Source: Cytobacillus purgationiresistens
Lineage (GTDB): Bacteria > Bacillota > Bacilli > Bacillales > Cytobacillaceae
Reading direction: 5' to 3'
NCBI RefSeq assembly: GCF_030813235.1
Contig: NZ_JAUSUB010000008.1
Coordinates: 1 to 64,000 of the forward strand
Length of the DNA: 64,000 nucleotides
Each line of letters opens with the position of its first letter. Position 1 is the first letter of the stretch. The position numbers and the translations under genes were made by a program. A model generated the notes under the pieces. That model was not told the origin of the DNA. It ran no database searches and saw nothing but the letters and a program-made list of their open reading frames with translations. Shown in pieces: positions 26,732-36,125 of this stretch.

Positions 26732-27314
26732 CTTTCTGTTCCCTCCTAGTTAATTGTAAAAAATGAGCAAGGATTTTCTTCCCATAGTCAGTACCGACTG
26801 ACTCTGGATGGAATTGCAGTCCATAAAGCGGATAGGCTTCATGCTTGATTGCCATCATTTCATTATCATCCATTGATTTTGCCAGCACTTTAAAGGTTGA
26901 GGGCAAAGTTCCTTGTTTAATCACTAGTGAGTGGTATCTCATAATATCAATTGGCTGAGGCATATATTGAAAAAGCTCCGAGCCATTATGCATTAGTTTC
27001 GACGTTTTCCCATGCATAATTTTTTTGGCTTTATCAATAGTGGCACCGAATGAATACCCGATTGCCTGGTGTCCAAGGCAAATGCCTAACATCGGTATCT
27101 GTTGATGCAATTGCTGAATTACATCGATACAAATCCCTGCCTTTTCAGGTCTCCCCGGACCAGGCGATAAAATGATAGCATCCGGTTCCATTTCCTTGAT
27201 TTGCACGATAGTTATACTGTCATTGCGAACGACTTGCACTTCTTCGCCAAGCTCTCCTAAATATTGATAGAGGTTATAAGTAAAAGAATCATAATTATCA
27301 ATCAATAAAATCAT
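26703..27314 (-). CDS. trpG: Anthranilate synthase glutamine amidotransferase subunit
   Basis: A class I glutamine amidotransferase of about 203 residues starting MILLIDNYDSFTYNL. The catalytic Cys is in MLGICLGHQAIG and the His-Glu pair in LQFHPESV. It supplies ammonia to TrpE. Placement inside the trp operon differs from B. subtilis, where the shared TrpG/PabA is in the folate operon. The ATG at 27314 is inside the trpE 3' end. Confidence 0.95.
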   Translation of the reverse strand: MILLIDNYDSFTYNLYQYLGELGEEVQVVRNDSITIVQIKEMEPDAIILSPGPGRPEKAGICIDVIQQLHQQIPMLGICLGHQAIGYSFGATIDKAKKIMHGKTSKLMHNGSELFQYMPQPIDIMRYHSLVIKQGTLPSTFKVLAKSMDDNEMMAIKHEAYPLYGLQFHPESVGTDYGKKILAHFLQLTRREQKDEKHTATII

Positions 27315-28695
27315 GGTCTGCCTCCAGAAAAGCACTTAATTTATGAATTGTTTCTTCATATTCTTTTTCAGGGATGGAATCATGGACAATGCCAGCACCA
27401 GCTTGGATATACGCTTTATTACCTTTTGCAACCATCGTCCGAATGGCTAACGCGAAATCCATATTTCCATTAGCCGATAAATACCCGATTGCTCCTGAAT
27501 AAATCCCTCTCTTTACCTCTTCCAGCTCATTGATGATTTCCATTGCTCTGATTTTGGGCGCACCCGATACTGTTCCAGCAGGCAAACAAGCAACCAATGC
27601 CTCTAAATTTGATATTCCTTCACGGAGCGTCCCACCCACCTCAGACACAAGATGCATCACATGTTTATACTTTTCTATTTCCATATACTTACTAATAGCC
27701 ACAGTTCCAAATTCACACACCCTGCCTAAATCATTTCTCCCTAAATCTAATAGCATACGGTGTTCGGCAATCTCTTTCTCGTCTTCTGCGAGTTCTTTCT
27801 CCAATCTCTTATCCTCTTGCTCCGTTTTCCCCCTTGGCCTCGTACCTGCGATCGGATTAGTTATGACTTGATTTCCTGTTACTTTTACTAAGCTTTCAGG
27901 TGAAGCACCAGCAATTACGTAATCACCAAAATCAATGTAATACATATATGGTGAAGGATTCTGCACACGCAACCTGCGATAAAAAGTAAATGGGTCACCT
28001 TCAATATCCGCTGTTAAACGCTGAGATAAAACTACCTGAAAGATGTCACCCTCGACAATATGCTCCTTTGCTTCCTTCACCTTCTCGATATATTTGCTCT
28101 GTTCCATGGATGCCTTAAAGCTTGATAATTTCAACTCTTTTCTTTGAATTGCAGCGGTATTTTCTATGATCTCTTTTTTTCGTTGCGTTAACTTTTTTTC
28201 CAAATCAATCCGGCTCGTTTGGATTGGAATGCCAAGGAGTGTGACTTTTTGTTCTAAGTGATCAAAGACTGCTATCTCTTCAAAGAACATGAAATGAACA
28301 TCCGGTACTTCAATCTCGTCATTAAGCGGGCCACCAATTTTTTCATACTCCCTGATTGCGTCATACCCAGCATAGCCAACCGCTCCGCCGATAAATGGCA
28401 AGGAAGCCATTTCGCTTTCATCTATATGAGGTAAAAGTTCGCTTAAAACGTCCAGAGGTTTTTTCTCTATTAATTCCTCCTTGTCATCCTTGAGTACGAT
28501 CGTCTTTCCGCCGAACCCTGTGATTTCAAAGAGCGGATCCGCTCCGATAAAGGAATACCTCCCTGACTTTTCATGTTTTAACGAGCTCTCAAAAAGGAAT
28601 TTTTTCTTTCCTTTTAATCGCTGATAGATGAGTATAGGCGTTAATGTATCTCCCTCAAGCTCTATCGTGACAATCTGATCTTGCATACTTTGCAT
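27298..28695 (-). CDS. trpE: Anthranilate synthase component I
   Basis: About 465 residues. It converts chorismate and ammonia to anthranilate. Visible: an N-terminal tryptophan-feedback domain (LLESS variant, here FLFESSLKHEKSGRYSFIGADP), GDIFQVVLSQR, SPYMYYIDFGDYVIAGASPESLVKV, NPIAGTRPRG, ELAEDEKEIAEHRMLLDLGRND, and GTVSGAPKIRAMEII. The ATG at 28695 follows AAAGGAG; the frame is open further upstream only because the T-box leader has no stop there. Confidence 0.95.
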   Translation of the reverse strand: MQSMQDQIVTIELEGDTLTPILIYQRLKGKKKFLFESSLKHEKSGRYSFIGADPLFEITGFGGKTIVLKDDKEELIEKKPLDVLSELLPHIDESEMASLPFIGGAVGYAGYDAIREYEKIGGPLNDEIEVPDVHFMFFEEIAVFDHLEQKVTLLGIPIQTSRIDLEKKLTQRKKEIIENTAAIQRKELKLSSFKASMEQSKYIEKVKEAKEHIVEGDIFQVVLSQRLTADIEGDPFTFYRRLRVQNPSPYMYYIDFGDYVIAGASPESLVKVTGNQVITNPIAGTRPRGKTEQEDKRLEKELAEDEKEIAEHRMLLDLGRNDLGRVCEFGTVAISKYMEIEKYKHVMHLVSEVGGTLREGISNLEALVACLPAGTVSGAPKIRAMEIINELEEVKRGIYSGAIGYLSANGNMDFALAIRTMVAKGNKAYIQAGAGIVHDSIPEKEYEETIHKLSAFLEADHDFID

Positions 28696-28764
28696 AATTT
28701 TCACTACTCCTTTATTTGAATGATGGAAGTGGATCCCAAGCTGCCACGACAGGCAGAAAATAAA

Positions 28765-29036
28765 AAAGTCCCCTATACACACAGGTAAACCTGTGCATAT
28801 AGAGGACGTATTTGCTAAGACGCGGTGCCACCTCAATTTAGAGCAATATCTGCTCCCTTCTTCAGGTACGGATAAATAGATTTATTTATCGATACCCTAT
28901 CCTTTTAACGGAGGAAGTCCGGGTCCCATACTATTATTTCAGGGTACCTCTCACAAGCCCATTCGACTAATCCATCGTACCGGATTCCACCCACACCGGC
29001 TCTCTGTAACGATTCAAGATTAATGTACTCCTCTTG
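28765..29036 (-). promoter_or_regulatory. T-box riboswitch 2 (proximal), tryptophan specifier
   Basis: Minus strand: Stem I with AGAGAGCCGGTGTGGGTGG, specifier loop GTCGAATGGGCTTG with UGG codon at 28959-28961, T-box GAGGTGGCACCGCG at about 28820-28833, and a terminator GTCCTCTATATGCACAGG...GTATAGGGGAC plus T6 at 28765-28806. It reads uncharged tRNA-Trp and lets transcription enter trpE when tryptophan is scarce. Confidence 0.92.
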
Positions 29037-29067
29037 TTCAAACGATTTTACTTATTTTTTTCAAATA

Positions 29068-29338
29068 AAAAAGGGCTCTCTCCTATAAAAAAAGGACGAG
29101 AAACCCGTGGTGCCACCTTCATTAGCTGTAAAAAACAGCTCACTTGAACAGATATCAAAGCCAAAAGGCTATAATACCTGTCTCTTGTAACGATGAGACT
29201 TTTCGCCAGAGCCTACTAGTTAATAAGGTTCGGTCTGGGAGCTCGGAAGTCCATTCACCATTACGTCCACACTGATTCTCACCAACCATCAGCTCTCTTA
29301 AGTTTCCGTAAAAGTTACTCCTCTTCGTCATTGCCGTG
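29068..29338 (-). promoter_or_regulatory. T-box riboswitch 1 (distal), tryptophan specifier
   Basis: Minus strand: Stem I with AAGAGAGCTGATGGTTGGTG, specifier loop GGTGAATGGACTTCC with UGG at 29251-29253, T-box AAGGTGGCACCACGG at about 29104-29118, and its own terminator GGGTTTCTCGTCC...GGAGAGAGCCC plus T6 at 29068-29106. Two complete T-boxes in series require two uncharged tRNA-Trp readings for full expression. Confidence 0.92.
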
Positions 29339-29350
29339 CTATATATTGAT

Positions 29351-29385
29351 TATTATACTATTCCTTATGATTGAAAAAGTCAACA
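29351..29385 (-). promoter_or_regulatory. Sigma-A promoter of the trp operon
   Basis: Minus strand TTGACT, 17 bases, TAGTAT, or the overlapping TATAAT with a longer spacer; it lies immediately upstream of T-box 1. Confidence 0.6.
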
Positions 29386-29395
29386 GAAAATTTAA

Positions 29396-30037
29396 TTACT
29401 TTTGCATTGCTTTATTTAAACGATTTTTCCAATCTTCTGCTAACCCCTTGATTTGCAGTAAAGATTCAACTGCTTCTCGATCTCTTTTCTTATGTAAAAT
29501 AATTTGAGTTGCATCAAGTACAGACATTTTAACTTGTGTTCGTTCAATCAACTTTATGCTCGAATCTTTTGTTATCTTGCCTTCTTCTAATACGCGGAAG
29601 AAATAACCCGTATAACACGTTTCAACAATACGGCTTAATAATGGATTTACATCATTATGCATAGAAATCGTTGAACATGGAATCCTTCCTTGTGTAACTT
29701 GAATGGTTGTTTCGCCTAAGGAAAAAATATCACCTATGTAAACATCTTTTTCAAGCATGCCAGTCATACAAATATTTTCACCAAAAGATGGCGGCTGAAA
29801 TTCTTGATTAAACTCCTTCTTCCACATATGATAATGTTCGTATGGATAAAGACAAACTGCTCGATCCGGTCCGCCATGAAAAACAGGGTTTGCAACTCCG
29901 TCGTCTGAAAATGCTTCTTTAGTTAAATAAGCCTCCGCTACAATCGTTTTCCCAATTGCAGACTCTATCTTTTTACCTTTCCAATCATAAGCTTTGGGTT
30001 TACCAATGCTTAATGAGATCAATTTCCTATTATTCAT
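29396..30037 (-). CDS. MOSC-domain protein (YiiM/YflK type)
   Basis: A 213-residue MOSC protein with the 3-alpha C-terminal domain. Key marks: AVCLYPYEHY, FGENICMTGM, and QGRIPCSTIS with the conserved Cys that can carry molybdenum cofactor. HGGPDRA is also conserved. Relatives such as E. coli YiiM reduce N-hydroxylated compounds (6-hydroxylaminopurine). Cytosolic, monocistronic, upstream of the divergent MFS gene. Confidence 0.85.
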   Translation of the reverse strand: MNNRKLISLSIGKPKAYDWKGKKIESAIGKTIVAEAYLTKEAFSDDGVANPVFHGGPDRAVCLYPYEHYHMWKKEFNQEFQPPSFGENICMTGMLEKDVYIGDIFSLGETTIQVTQGRIPCSTISMHNDVNPLLSRIVETCYTGYFFRVLEEGKITKDSSIKLIERTQVKMSVLDATQIILHKKRDREAVESLLQIKGLAEDWKNRLNKAMQK

Positions 30038-30212
30038 TTAAGTCACCTCTATACCATTTGTTATACATCATATTTTATCGGCAAATTACGATTTTGACCA
30101 ATCAAATTGTTCTCATATTTTTATTCCCAAAAAAAGTAAGCTTTTTTTCTTTCGTGATTAGCTCATATTAATACATAGCTGAATAATAAATGAAGGCGAG
30201 TAGGATGATGTA

Positions 30213-31475
30213 ATGGAACATATTGAAGATGCGGTGAGCAAATCTACTGATAAAGGAAAAAAGAAAAAAAATGACGGAGCAAATAATCAGAAATGGGCAA
30301 TTCTCTCGATATCCTCGATCCCACTTGTGATGACATTAGGAAACTCTATGCTCATCCCGGTGTTACCTGCAATGGAGAAGGAGCTGTCCATTTCATCCTT
30401 TCAGGTAAGTATGATTATAACAGTTTACTCCATTGTCGCGATTTTTCTAATTCCGATTGCAGGATATTTGTCTGACCATATTGGGAGAAAGAAAGTCATT
30501 ATTCCGAGTCTATTGATAGCAGGGATTGGCGGCATTATATCCGGCTGGGCAGCGTGGAAATTCAAGGATCCCTATTGGGTAATATTAATCGGGCGCGCAT
30601 TGCAAGGAGTAGGAGCTGCGGGGGCATCCCCCATTGTCATGCCTCTTGTAGGCGATATGTTTAAAAATGATGACGATGTCAGCAGCTCACTTGGATTAAT
30701 TGAGACATCCAACACTTTCGGAAAAGTTTTAAGCCCTATTTTGGGTGCATTACTGGCAGGAATTTTCTGGTTTTTACCCTTTTTCTCAATTCCGGTTTTT
30801 TGTGCAATATCCATTATTCTTATGCTCTTTCTTGTAAAAACACCAAAGAAAAGGGAAAAGCCCATTCCGTTTAAGCAGTTCTTTAAGAAGGTAAAAGAAA
30901 CTTTCACTCAAAAGGGAAAATGGCTTTATGCTATTTTTGCAATCGGCGCAATTCTAATGTTTGCCCTATTTGGTGTGTTATTTTATTTGTCAGATGTGCT
31001 TGAAAAAACATATCATATTAAAGATATAAAAAAGGGGCTTTTACTCGCAGTTCCTTTATCTGCACTATGTGCTTCCTCCTTCATCACAGGAAAACTGATA
31101 AAAGAAAACAAAAAATTGATGAAATGGATAACCTTTTGCGGATGCGCGTTGTCTTCTGTAGCCATCATTATTTTAAGCTTTTCAGATAAACTGTGGTTCT
31201 TAATCGTTTTGTTCTTATTTAGCGGAATCGGTATTGGCGTTGCTTTGCCATGTTTAGATGCGCTGATTACAGAAGGAATTGAAAAAGAAGAACGGGGAAC
31301 GATTTCATCAATTTATAGTTCCATGCGATTTATAGGTGTTGCTGCAGGGCCACCTGTTGTTGCCGTAATGTTAAAACAATCGGACAATATGCTATTTTAT
31401 TTATTAAGCGGCCTAATCCTTTTAGCAGCCCTCGCAACATTATTCGCAATTAAGCCAGGGAATGTGAAATCATAG
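30213..31475 (+). CDS. MFS drug-efflux-type transporter (DHA1)
   Basis: 420 residues, a charged N-terminus (KGKKKKNDG) then twelve hydrophobic helices. The loop 2-3 motif GYLSDHIGRKKVI and the motif C-like GAAGASPIVMPLVGDM and ETSNTFGKVLSPILGALLAG segments indicate a proton-coupled antiporter of the DHA1 multidrug family, similar to B. subtilis YitG. Substrate unknown. Ribosome site AGGATG. It is alone, with palindromic hairpins downstream. Confidence 0.85.
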   Translation: MEHIEDAVSKSTDKGKKKKNDGANNQKWAILSISSIPLVMTLGNSMLIPVLPAMEKELSISSFQVSMIITVYSIVAIFLIPIAGYLSDHIGRKKVIIPSLLIAGIGGIISGWAAWKFKDPYWVILIGRALQGVGAAGASPIVMPLVGDMFKNDDDVSSSLGLIETSNTFGKVLSPILGALLAGIFWFLPFFSIPVFCAISIILMLFLVKTPKKREKPIPFKQFFKKVKETFTQKGKWLYAIFAIGAILMFALFGVLFYLSDVLEKTYHIKDIKKGLLLAVPLSALCASSFITGKLIKENKKLMKWITFCGCALSSVAIIILSFSDKLWFLIVLFLFSGIGIGVALPCLDALITEGIEKEERGTISSIYSSMRFIGVAAGPPVVAVMLKQSDNMLFYLLSGLILLAALATLFAIKPGNVKS

Positions 31476-31552
31476 TGGACACGCATAGTTTTCAAATGAC
31501 AATCGTAAAGATAATATGTATGCCGTGTGCATTTAACCGTGACTTTCGAAAA

Positions 31553-31586
31553 TTCATATGATATCCTAAAAGAGATATCATATGAA
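31553..31586. terminator. Long hairpin downstream of the MFS gene
   Basis: ttcatatgatatc at 31553-31565 pairs perfectly with gatatcatatgaa at 31574-31586. No T-run on the plus strand, so it may be a transcript 3'-end stabiliser or a weak terminator. Confidence 0.5.
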
Positions 31587-31622
31587 AAAAATGACCGCAG
31601 GTGTTGCTGCACCCACGGTCAT
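31584..31622 (-). terminator. Terminator of the type I toxin mRNA
   Basis: atgaccg...cggtcat with inner ggtg/cacc (31591-31622), followed on the minus strand by seven Ts. This sets the end of the toxin message at about 31585. Confidence 0.75.
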
Positions 31623-31711
31623 CTGCAATAGGTTTGTCCCTTAGGGGTCGGCCAGAAAAAGACGTAGACCTTACCCTCAGGTTATCAGATCAAGGGAGGT
31701 CTATTTTTTAT
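31600..31711 (+). ncRNA. Predicted antitoxin RNA of the type I toxin-antitoxin locus
   Basis: Plus-strand hairpin tagacctt...aaggaggtcta-type at 31665-31703 followed by TTTTTT at 31704-31709 is an intrinsic terminator on the strand opposite the toxin. The RNA would overlap the 3' part of the toxin message, as RatA and SR4 do in B. subtilis. The 5' end is not resolved; the start given is approximate. Confidence 0.6.
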
Positions 31712-31784
31712 GCTTAAAAGCTAAGACAGCCATAATCAAAGTTGAAAAAGAAATCATAAGCATCAACGATTCAAATACTGTCAA
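31701..31784 (-). CDS. Putative holin-like type I toxin (27 residues)
   Basis: TTG start at 31784 preceded by AAAGGGGGTGAT. The protein reads MTVFESLMLMISFSTLIMAV and then LAFKHKK: a single hydrophobic helix with a short basic tail, the hallmark of the TxpA/BsrG holin-like toxin family. Such peptides damage membranes when the antitoxin RNA is lost. A -10 box TATAAT is at about 31850-31855, giving a message of about 260 bases with a long 3' region that is covered by the antitoxin RNA. Confidence 0.82.
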   Translation of the reverse strand: MTVFESLMLMISFSTLIMAVLAFKHKK

Positions 31785-31918
31785 AAGGCATCACCCCCTT
31801 TCAAAACGGGGTTAGCCGACCACCCATATGAACGATCTATTGCCATTTCATTATATCATATTACAGCATATTTATCAGAACACATGTTCTATTTTTCGAA
31901 ATTGAGTCTAACAGCCTA

Positions 31919-33751
31919 TCATGCTGATTGTTTTTTTAAGACTCCTATTAAAAGCGCTGAAATTAAACTGCTGATTATGATAGCCAATACATATAAATAC
32001 CATTGACCAAATACGAGTGGAACAACAAAGATTCCCCCATGGGGTGTGGCAAGTCCGACACCTGCAGCCATCGAAATGGCACCCGCACATCCCGAGCCAA
32101 TCAGTATAGGCAAGAGATAACGTTTTCGATAAGTGTTAACAAACGGAACCGCTCCTTCTGTCATGAAACAAAGTCCCTTTACATAATTTCCCCTATATAA
32201 TTTCTGCTCGGCTAACGAAAATTTATGTTTGAACAAAGTTGATGCCAAGGCCACTGCAAGCGGCGGTATCATTCCTCCTGCCATAATTGCAGCCATCGGT
32301 TCATATATCCCGCCGACTAAAAATCCAATGCCAATTAAATAGACGATTTTATTGATAGGTCCTCCCATATCAATTGCCATGAGCATACCCAATAATGCAC
32401 CAATAATTATTTCTAAGCTTGGACTGAGTCCAAAAAAAGTGTTAGCTATTCTATCATTAAAAAATTCAATATAAGGATTTACCGGTAGCATAATCATTCC
32501 AATTAAGAGCATACCAAGTACAGGATAAACAAGAATAGTCGTCATTGCTGAAAATGAAGGAGAGATGCGACTGACAGCCCTTTTCAATAAATTCACGATC
32601 CACCCTGATAGAAATCCGGCAATTATACCACCAAGCAAGCCCGCTCCATCCATCGCAGCTAGCAATCCCCCAACAGCTCCTGGGGCAAAACCAGGGCGAT
32701 CTGCAATACTTTTAGCAATATAGCCTGACAGAATAGGAAGCAGCAAGCTAAAAACACTTTGACCACCTATAAAATGTAATGACTGAGCAAAAGGATTCTC
32801 ATTAAAGCCAATTAAATAAGCAATCGAGAACAAAATACCGCCGCCTACAGCAAATGGCAGCATATTGGACAACCCACTCATTAAATGCTGATAAAAATCT
32901 CTTCTTCTCCCGTTACTCGTTTCGAGACCATCATAATAATCATAAAAAGGGCCATCTTGCTTTAGCGCTTTTTCAAGTAGCACTTCCGGCTTAATCATGC
33001 CATCTGCGACCGATGCAATGATTAAATGCTTGCCACTGAACCTCGCTAGATTCACCTTCGTATCTGAAGCAATAATGACAGAAGCCGCGTTTTCGATTTC
33101 TCTTTTTGTCAGATGATTTTTCACACCTGCCGCACCGTTCGTTTCCACTTTAAGCCCTATCCCGAGCTTTGCAGCCTGCTCCTCTAAAGCCTGAGCAGCC
33201 ATATAAGTGTGAGCAATGCCTGTTGGACATCCTGTTACTGCAACAATATAGGGAGATTCCTCACTTATACCCTCTTTATCCCCACTGAATTCACTTTCAT
33301 CAAAAGAATGCAGGATTTCTCTAATTTTATCAGTCGATTCCGCCTTCAACAGCTCTATCCTTGCATCGTCTTTCATTAAAACGGTTGCCAGCTTCGCCAA
33401 AATATCTAAATGAGTTTGATTGGCATTTTCAGGGACAGCAATCATAAAAAGAAGATTGACTGGTTTCCCATCTAATGACTCGAAGTGGACACCTTCAACC
33501 GATTTCGCAAAGGCGATTGTGACCTTCTTAACTGACTTCGATTTTGCATGTGGAATCGCTATTCCATTACCAAATCCAGTTGTACTTTGTTCTTCTCTCT
33601 TTAGAACAGATTGTAAAAACTCCTGGCGATTATACAAGACCCCTGCTTCATCGAGCTTCTCGACCATTCTATTGATTACTTCTGTCTTAGTCCTTTCCTC
33701 CATCTTGAGAAGTATAGTGTCTTCTGTCATTAAATCTGTGATTCTCAACAC
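31919..33751 (-). CDS. fruA: PTS fructose-specific EIIABC component
   Basis: A 610-residue fused permease. Residues about 1-150 are IIA (phospho-His in FGNGIAIPHAKS), about 165-265 IIB (phospho-Cys in VAVTGCPTGIAHTYMA), about 285-610 the membrane IIC domain. It imports fructose as fructose-1-phosphate using PEP-HPr. It overlaps the fruK stop by a few bases, forming a fruK-fruA operon without an adjacent fruR. Confidence 0.95.
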   Translation of the reverse strand: MLRITDLMTEDTILLKMEERTKTEVINRMVEKLDEAGVLYNRQEFLQSVLKREEQSTTGFGNGIAIPHAKSKSVKKVTIAFAKSVEGVHFESLDGKPVNLLFMIAVPENANQTHLDILAKLATVLMKDDARIELLKAESTDKIREILHSFDESEFSGDKEGISEESPYIVAVTGCPTGIAHTYMAAQALEEQAAKLGIGLKVETNGAAGVKNHLTKREIENAASVIIASDTKVNLARFSGKHLIIASVADGMIKPEVLLEKALKQDGPFYDYYDGLETSNGRRRDFYQHLMSGLSNMLPFAVGGGILFSIAYLIGFNENPFAQSLHFIGGQSVFSLLLPILSGYIAKSIADRPGFAPGAVGGLLAAMDGAGLLGGIIAGFLSGWIVNLLKRAVSRISPSFSAMTTILVYPVLGMLLIGMIMLPVNPYIEFFNDRIANTFFGLSPSLEIIIGALLGMLMAIDMGGPINKIVYLIGIGFLVGGIYEPMAAIMAGGMIPPLAVALASTLFKHKFSLAEQKLYRGNYVKGLCFMTEGAVPFVNTYRKRYLLPILIGSGCAGAISMAAGVGLATPHGGIFVVPLVFGQWYLYVLAIIISSLISALLIGVLKKQSA

Positions 33752-34662
33752 CCTTCCACCTCTTCCTTTGTGACAATTACACGCTCTACTAAGCAGTCAG
33801 CCTGCTCTCTTCGACATATACCATTTGTAAAAGCTGTCGCACTGCCTGCTGCCACACTACCTGCGAAAGCACGCTCAATATCTTCACCCATTATGTATTT
33901 AGCCAAAAACCCTGCGACCATTGAATCTCCTGCACCAATTGTACTAAGGACTTTTCCAGTTGGCGCTTCCGCTTGATAAACCTTTTCCTTTGTCGCCAAG
34001 ACTGCCCCTTTGTCCCCCATAGAAACCATGACATGCTGCGCTCCCATTTTCACCAGCTTCAAGCAATAAGGAATCATCTCATTAAGAGCAGAAAACGATG
34101 TATTAAATAAAGCTCCTAGTTCTTTATGATTCGGCTTCAGAAAAAATGGACGATATGCTAAAGCAATGTTAATATGCTCAGCTTCTGCATCAAGGACAAA
34201 TGGAATGGCATTTTTCATACAGATTTGAAAAATATCGATATAATCTATTCCAGTTGGAGGATTCCCAGAAATAATTACCATATCCTCATTTGTTAGAGTG
34301 TTCATTATTCTTAAAAGATCTGCATAATTGGTATCTGAAATGATGGGACCGGATTGATTCACCTCGGTCTCTTCTTCTGCACTTATTTTTATATTTATCC
34401 TAGTATCTTCGTTCACATGAATAAAACTCGTCTCGATTTGTTCACGAGCCAAACAATCTTTAATATATTCACCTGTCAATCCGCCTACATATCCAAGCGC
34501 AATGCTGTTTACTCCCATTTCGTTTAAAACACGAGAGACATTAATCCCTTTACCTCCAGGCTGCTTCTCTTCATATACTGAACGATTAAGTTCACCTATT
34601 CTTAATTTTTCAAGCTGTAAATGATAATCAACTGAAGGATTTAACGTCAATGTGTAAATCAT
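33745..34662 (-). CDS. fruK: 1-phosphofructokinase
   Basis: A 305-residue PfkB-family sugar kinase converting fructose-1-phosphate to fructose-1,6-bisphosphate. Marks: TLNPSVDYHLQLE, KQPGGKGINVSRVL near the start, and the ATP/catalytic STIGAGDSMVAGFL (catalytic Asp) near residue 245. First gene of the operon; the usual DeoR-type FruR is missing upstream. Confidence 0.95.
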   Translation of the reverse strand: MIYTLTLNPSVDYHLQLEKLRIGELNRSVYEEKQPGGKGINVSRVLNEMGVNSIALGYVGGLTGEYIKDCLAREQIETSFIHVNEDTRINIKISAEEETEVNQSGPIISDTNYADLLRIMNTLTNEDMVIISGNPPTGIDYIDIFQICMKNAIPFVLDAEAEHINIALAYRPFFLKPNHKELGALFNTSFSALNEMIPYCLKLVKMGAQHVMVSMGDKGAVLATKEKVYQAEAPTGKVLSTIGAGDSMVAGFLAKYIMGEDIERAFAGSVAAGSATAFTNGICRREQADCLVERVIVTKEEVEGC

Positions 34663-35080
34663 GAAATCACAGCCCTTTACTTTCGATATATATAAATCTT
34701 ACAAAACTAGGACATAAAAGCAATCCTATTTAATAAATTTCAACTTTTTTTGCAGATTTTCAATAGCTGTTTGCTCTAGGTGAAAATGTATGATAAAATC
34801 AATTACAACAATATATAGACGTTTTTATCGATTGACCACACTATATATTGTATCATTCATTTGAACTAACCTTGATTTATGGTCTCTTTTCCGCTTCTGC
34901 ATGGAGCGGACTTTTTTATGTTGATTTTTTTATTATTCCATCTGATCTTAACAAGTTCAGTCTACATTATTGACAAATTGAAAGATTTAACATTTCACAT
35001 ACATAATCAATCTAAGTTGAGAGAGGGTTTTAAGTACGTAAAAAGGAATAAATACTAAACAAACGCGAGGAGATGAACAA
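34663..35080. other. Intergenic stretch with a plus-strand terminator
   Basis: Promoter region of fruK plus DNA with no reading frame. A good plus-strand hairpin (tccgct/agcgga plus T6) at 34890-34917 has no gene before it, so a short RNA on that strand is possible. Confidence 0.4.
34890..34917 (+). terminator. Orphan intrinsic terminator
   Basis: tccgct...agcgga stem with ctttttt tail; nothing recognisable is encoded upstream on this strand, though TTGACC at about 34835 could be a -35 box. Confidence 0.55.
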
Positions 35081-35590
35081 TGATGTATACCATTCATCAT
35101 CTCAAGGAAGACGTTTTAATTTCTGGGTGGAATCACTCATAAAATAGAGGAAGATATCTTTTACAAACCGATTGCTGAAGGGAAATGGTCTATGGCAGTA
35201 ATTATTAGCCAAATTATTGTTCTTGAAGATATGCTGCCGATAATGAAACAAGATGCTGTCATCCAAAGTATTGAGTTTGTGCCACTTAATCAAAAGGGCT
35301 TCAAAGTATGCCTTATTTGGAATAACCGTTGAAGCATTAATAACAGAGCAGCAGGAGATTAGGAATGCATTTATTTCAGGATTAAAAAAAACCCGAGGAA
35401 GAATTTATCCCCCGCCTTCCTAATTAAGGGAGAGACAATTGATGAATATTCCGGTTATCCTCATTCATTGTTTAATTATTATGGGGGTTTGTTTGGCATG
35501 ATCATCATCATAAAAGGCAAATTGATGAGTTTTTAAGTCAGATTAAAGTTGAGTTAGAATATTATATTTTATTGAAAGAGCACTCCTTCC
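35081..35590 (+). pseudogene. Degenerate coding sequence, identity unknown
   Basis: A ribosome site (gaggagatg) and ATG at about 35081 start MMYTIHHLKEDVLISGWNHS, then a stop; the text continues in another frame with KIEEDIFYKPIAEGKWSM and EFVPLNQKGFKVCLIWNN, then in a third with ALITEQQEIRNAFISGLKK and in a fourth with HDHHHKRQIDEFLSQIKVE. These look like one or two real proteins with several indels. I cannot name the family. Confidence 0.45.
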
Positions 35591-35640
35591 TTGCAACCTC
35601 GTTCTCTCTATCTTCGTCCATAAGGTAAGGAGGAATTCAC

Positions 35641-36108
35641 ATGAAACATTCCGTTTCAATTGTTTTCATTTTATTATTACTTTCTCTTACAGCCTGTTCT
35701 ACCGATAAGTTAAGCGGTAACCGTCCACCCGATGTGTTAATTGAAGCAAATGGAAAAACTTACGAAACCGTTCTTGGATCTTACTGCTGGAGTGAAGGCT
35801 TCCACAGCACTTGCGTTGATACTGCAGGGCCAATCGAACTCTTGAAGGACAGGGAGCCTATCAAGGTTAAACCAGGTGAGAGCATTACCATCCTAATGGA
35901 CTACAAACCAAAGCCTAAAGAGTATGAGCTCTATCAAGTGAAGGAAAACAATAAAGATACAGAGATATCATTGCAAGATCACCAGTTTACTGGACCCTCC
36001 AGCAAAGGGGTTTACTTTTATTCCTACGGGGTTTGGTGGCTGGATGAAGAGGACTCGAACATGTCAAATGGCGATGCCTTTTATGCTTTTAGTATTGAAG
36101 TGGAGTAG
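35641..36108 (+). CDS. Lipoprotein, unknown function
   Basis: A 155-residue lipoprotein: signal peptide with lipobox LTAC at about residues 16-19, mature part starting STDKLSGNRPPDV. It has two Cys (YCWSEGFHSTCVD) that may form a disulfide, and a beta-rich domain ending FYAFSIEVE. Strong ribosome site AAGGAGG. Similar Bacillus lipoproteins are of unknown role. Downstream terminator at 36126-36168. Confidence 0.8.
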   Translation: MKHSVSIVFILLLLSLTACSTDKLSGNRPPDVLIEANGKTYETVLGSYCWSEGFHSTCVDTAGPIELLKDREPIKVKPGESITILMDYKPKPKEYELYQVKENNKDTEISLQDHQFTGPSSKGVYFYSYGVWWLDEEDSNMSNGDAFYAFSIEVE

Positions 36109-36125
36109 TTTCGATTTATATAATA

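Noticed and set aside
28696-28836. Longer TrpE N-terminus
   Set aside because: The extension reads through the T-box terminator; AAAGGAG before ATG 28695 fixes the start.
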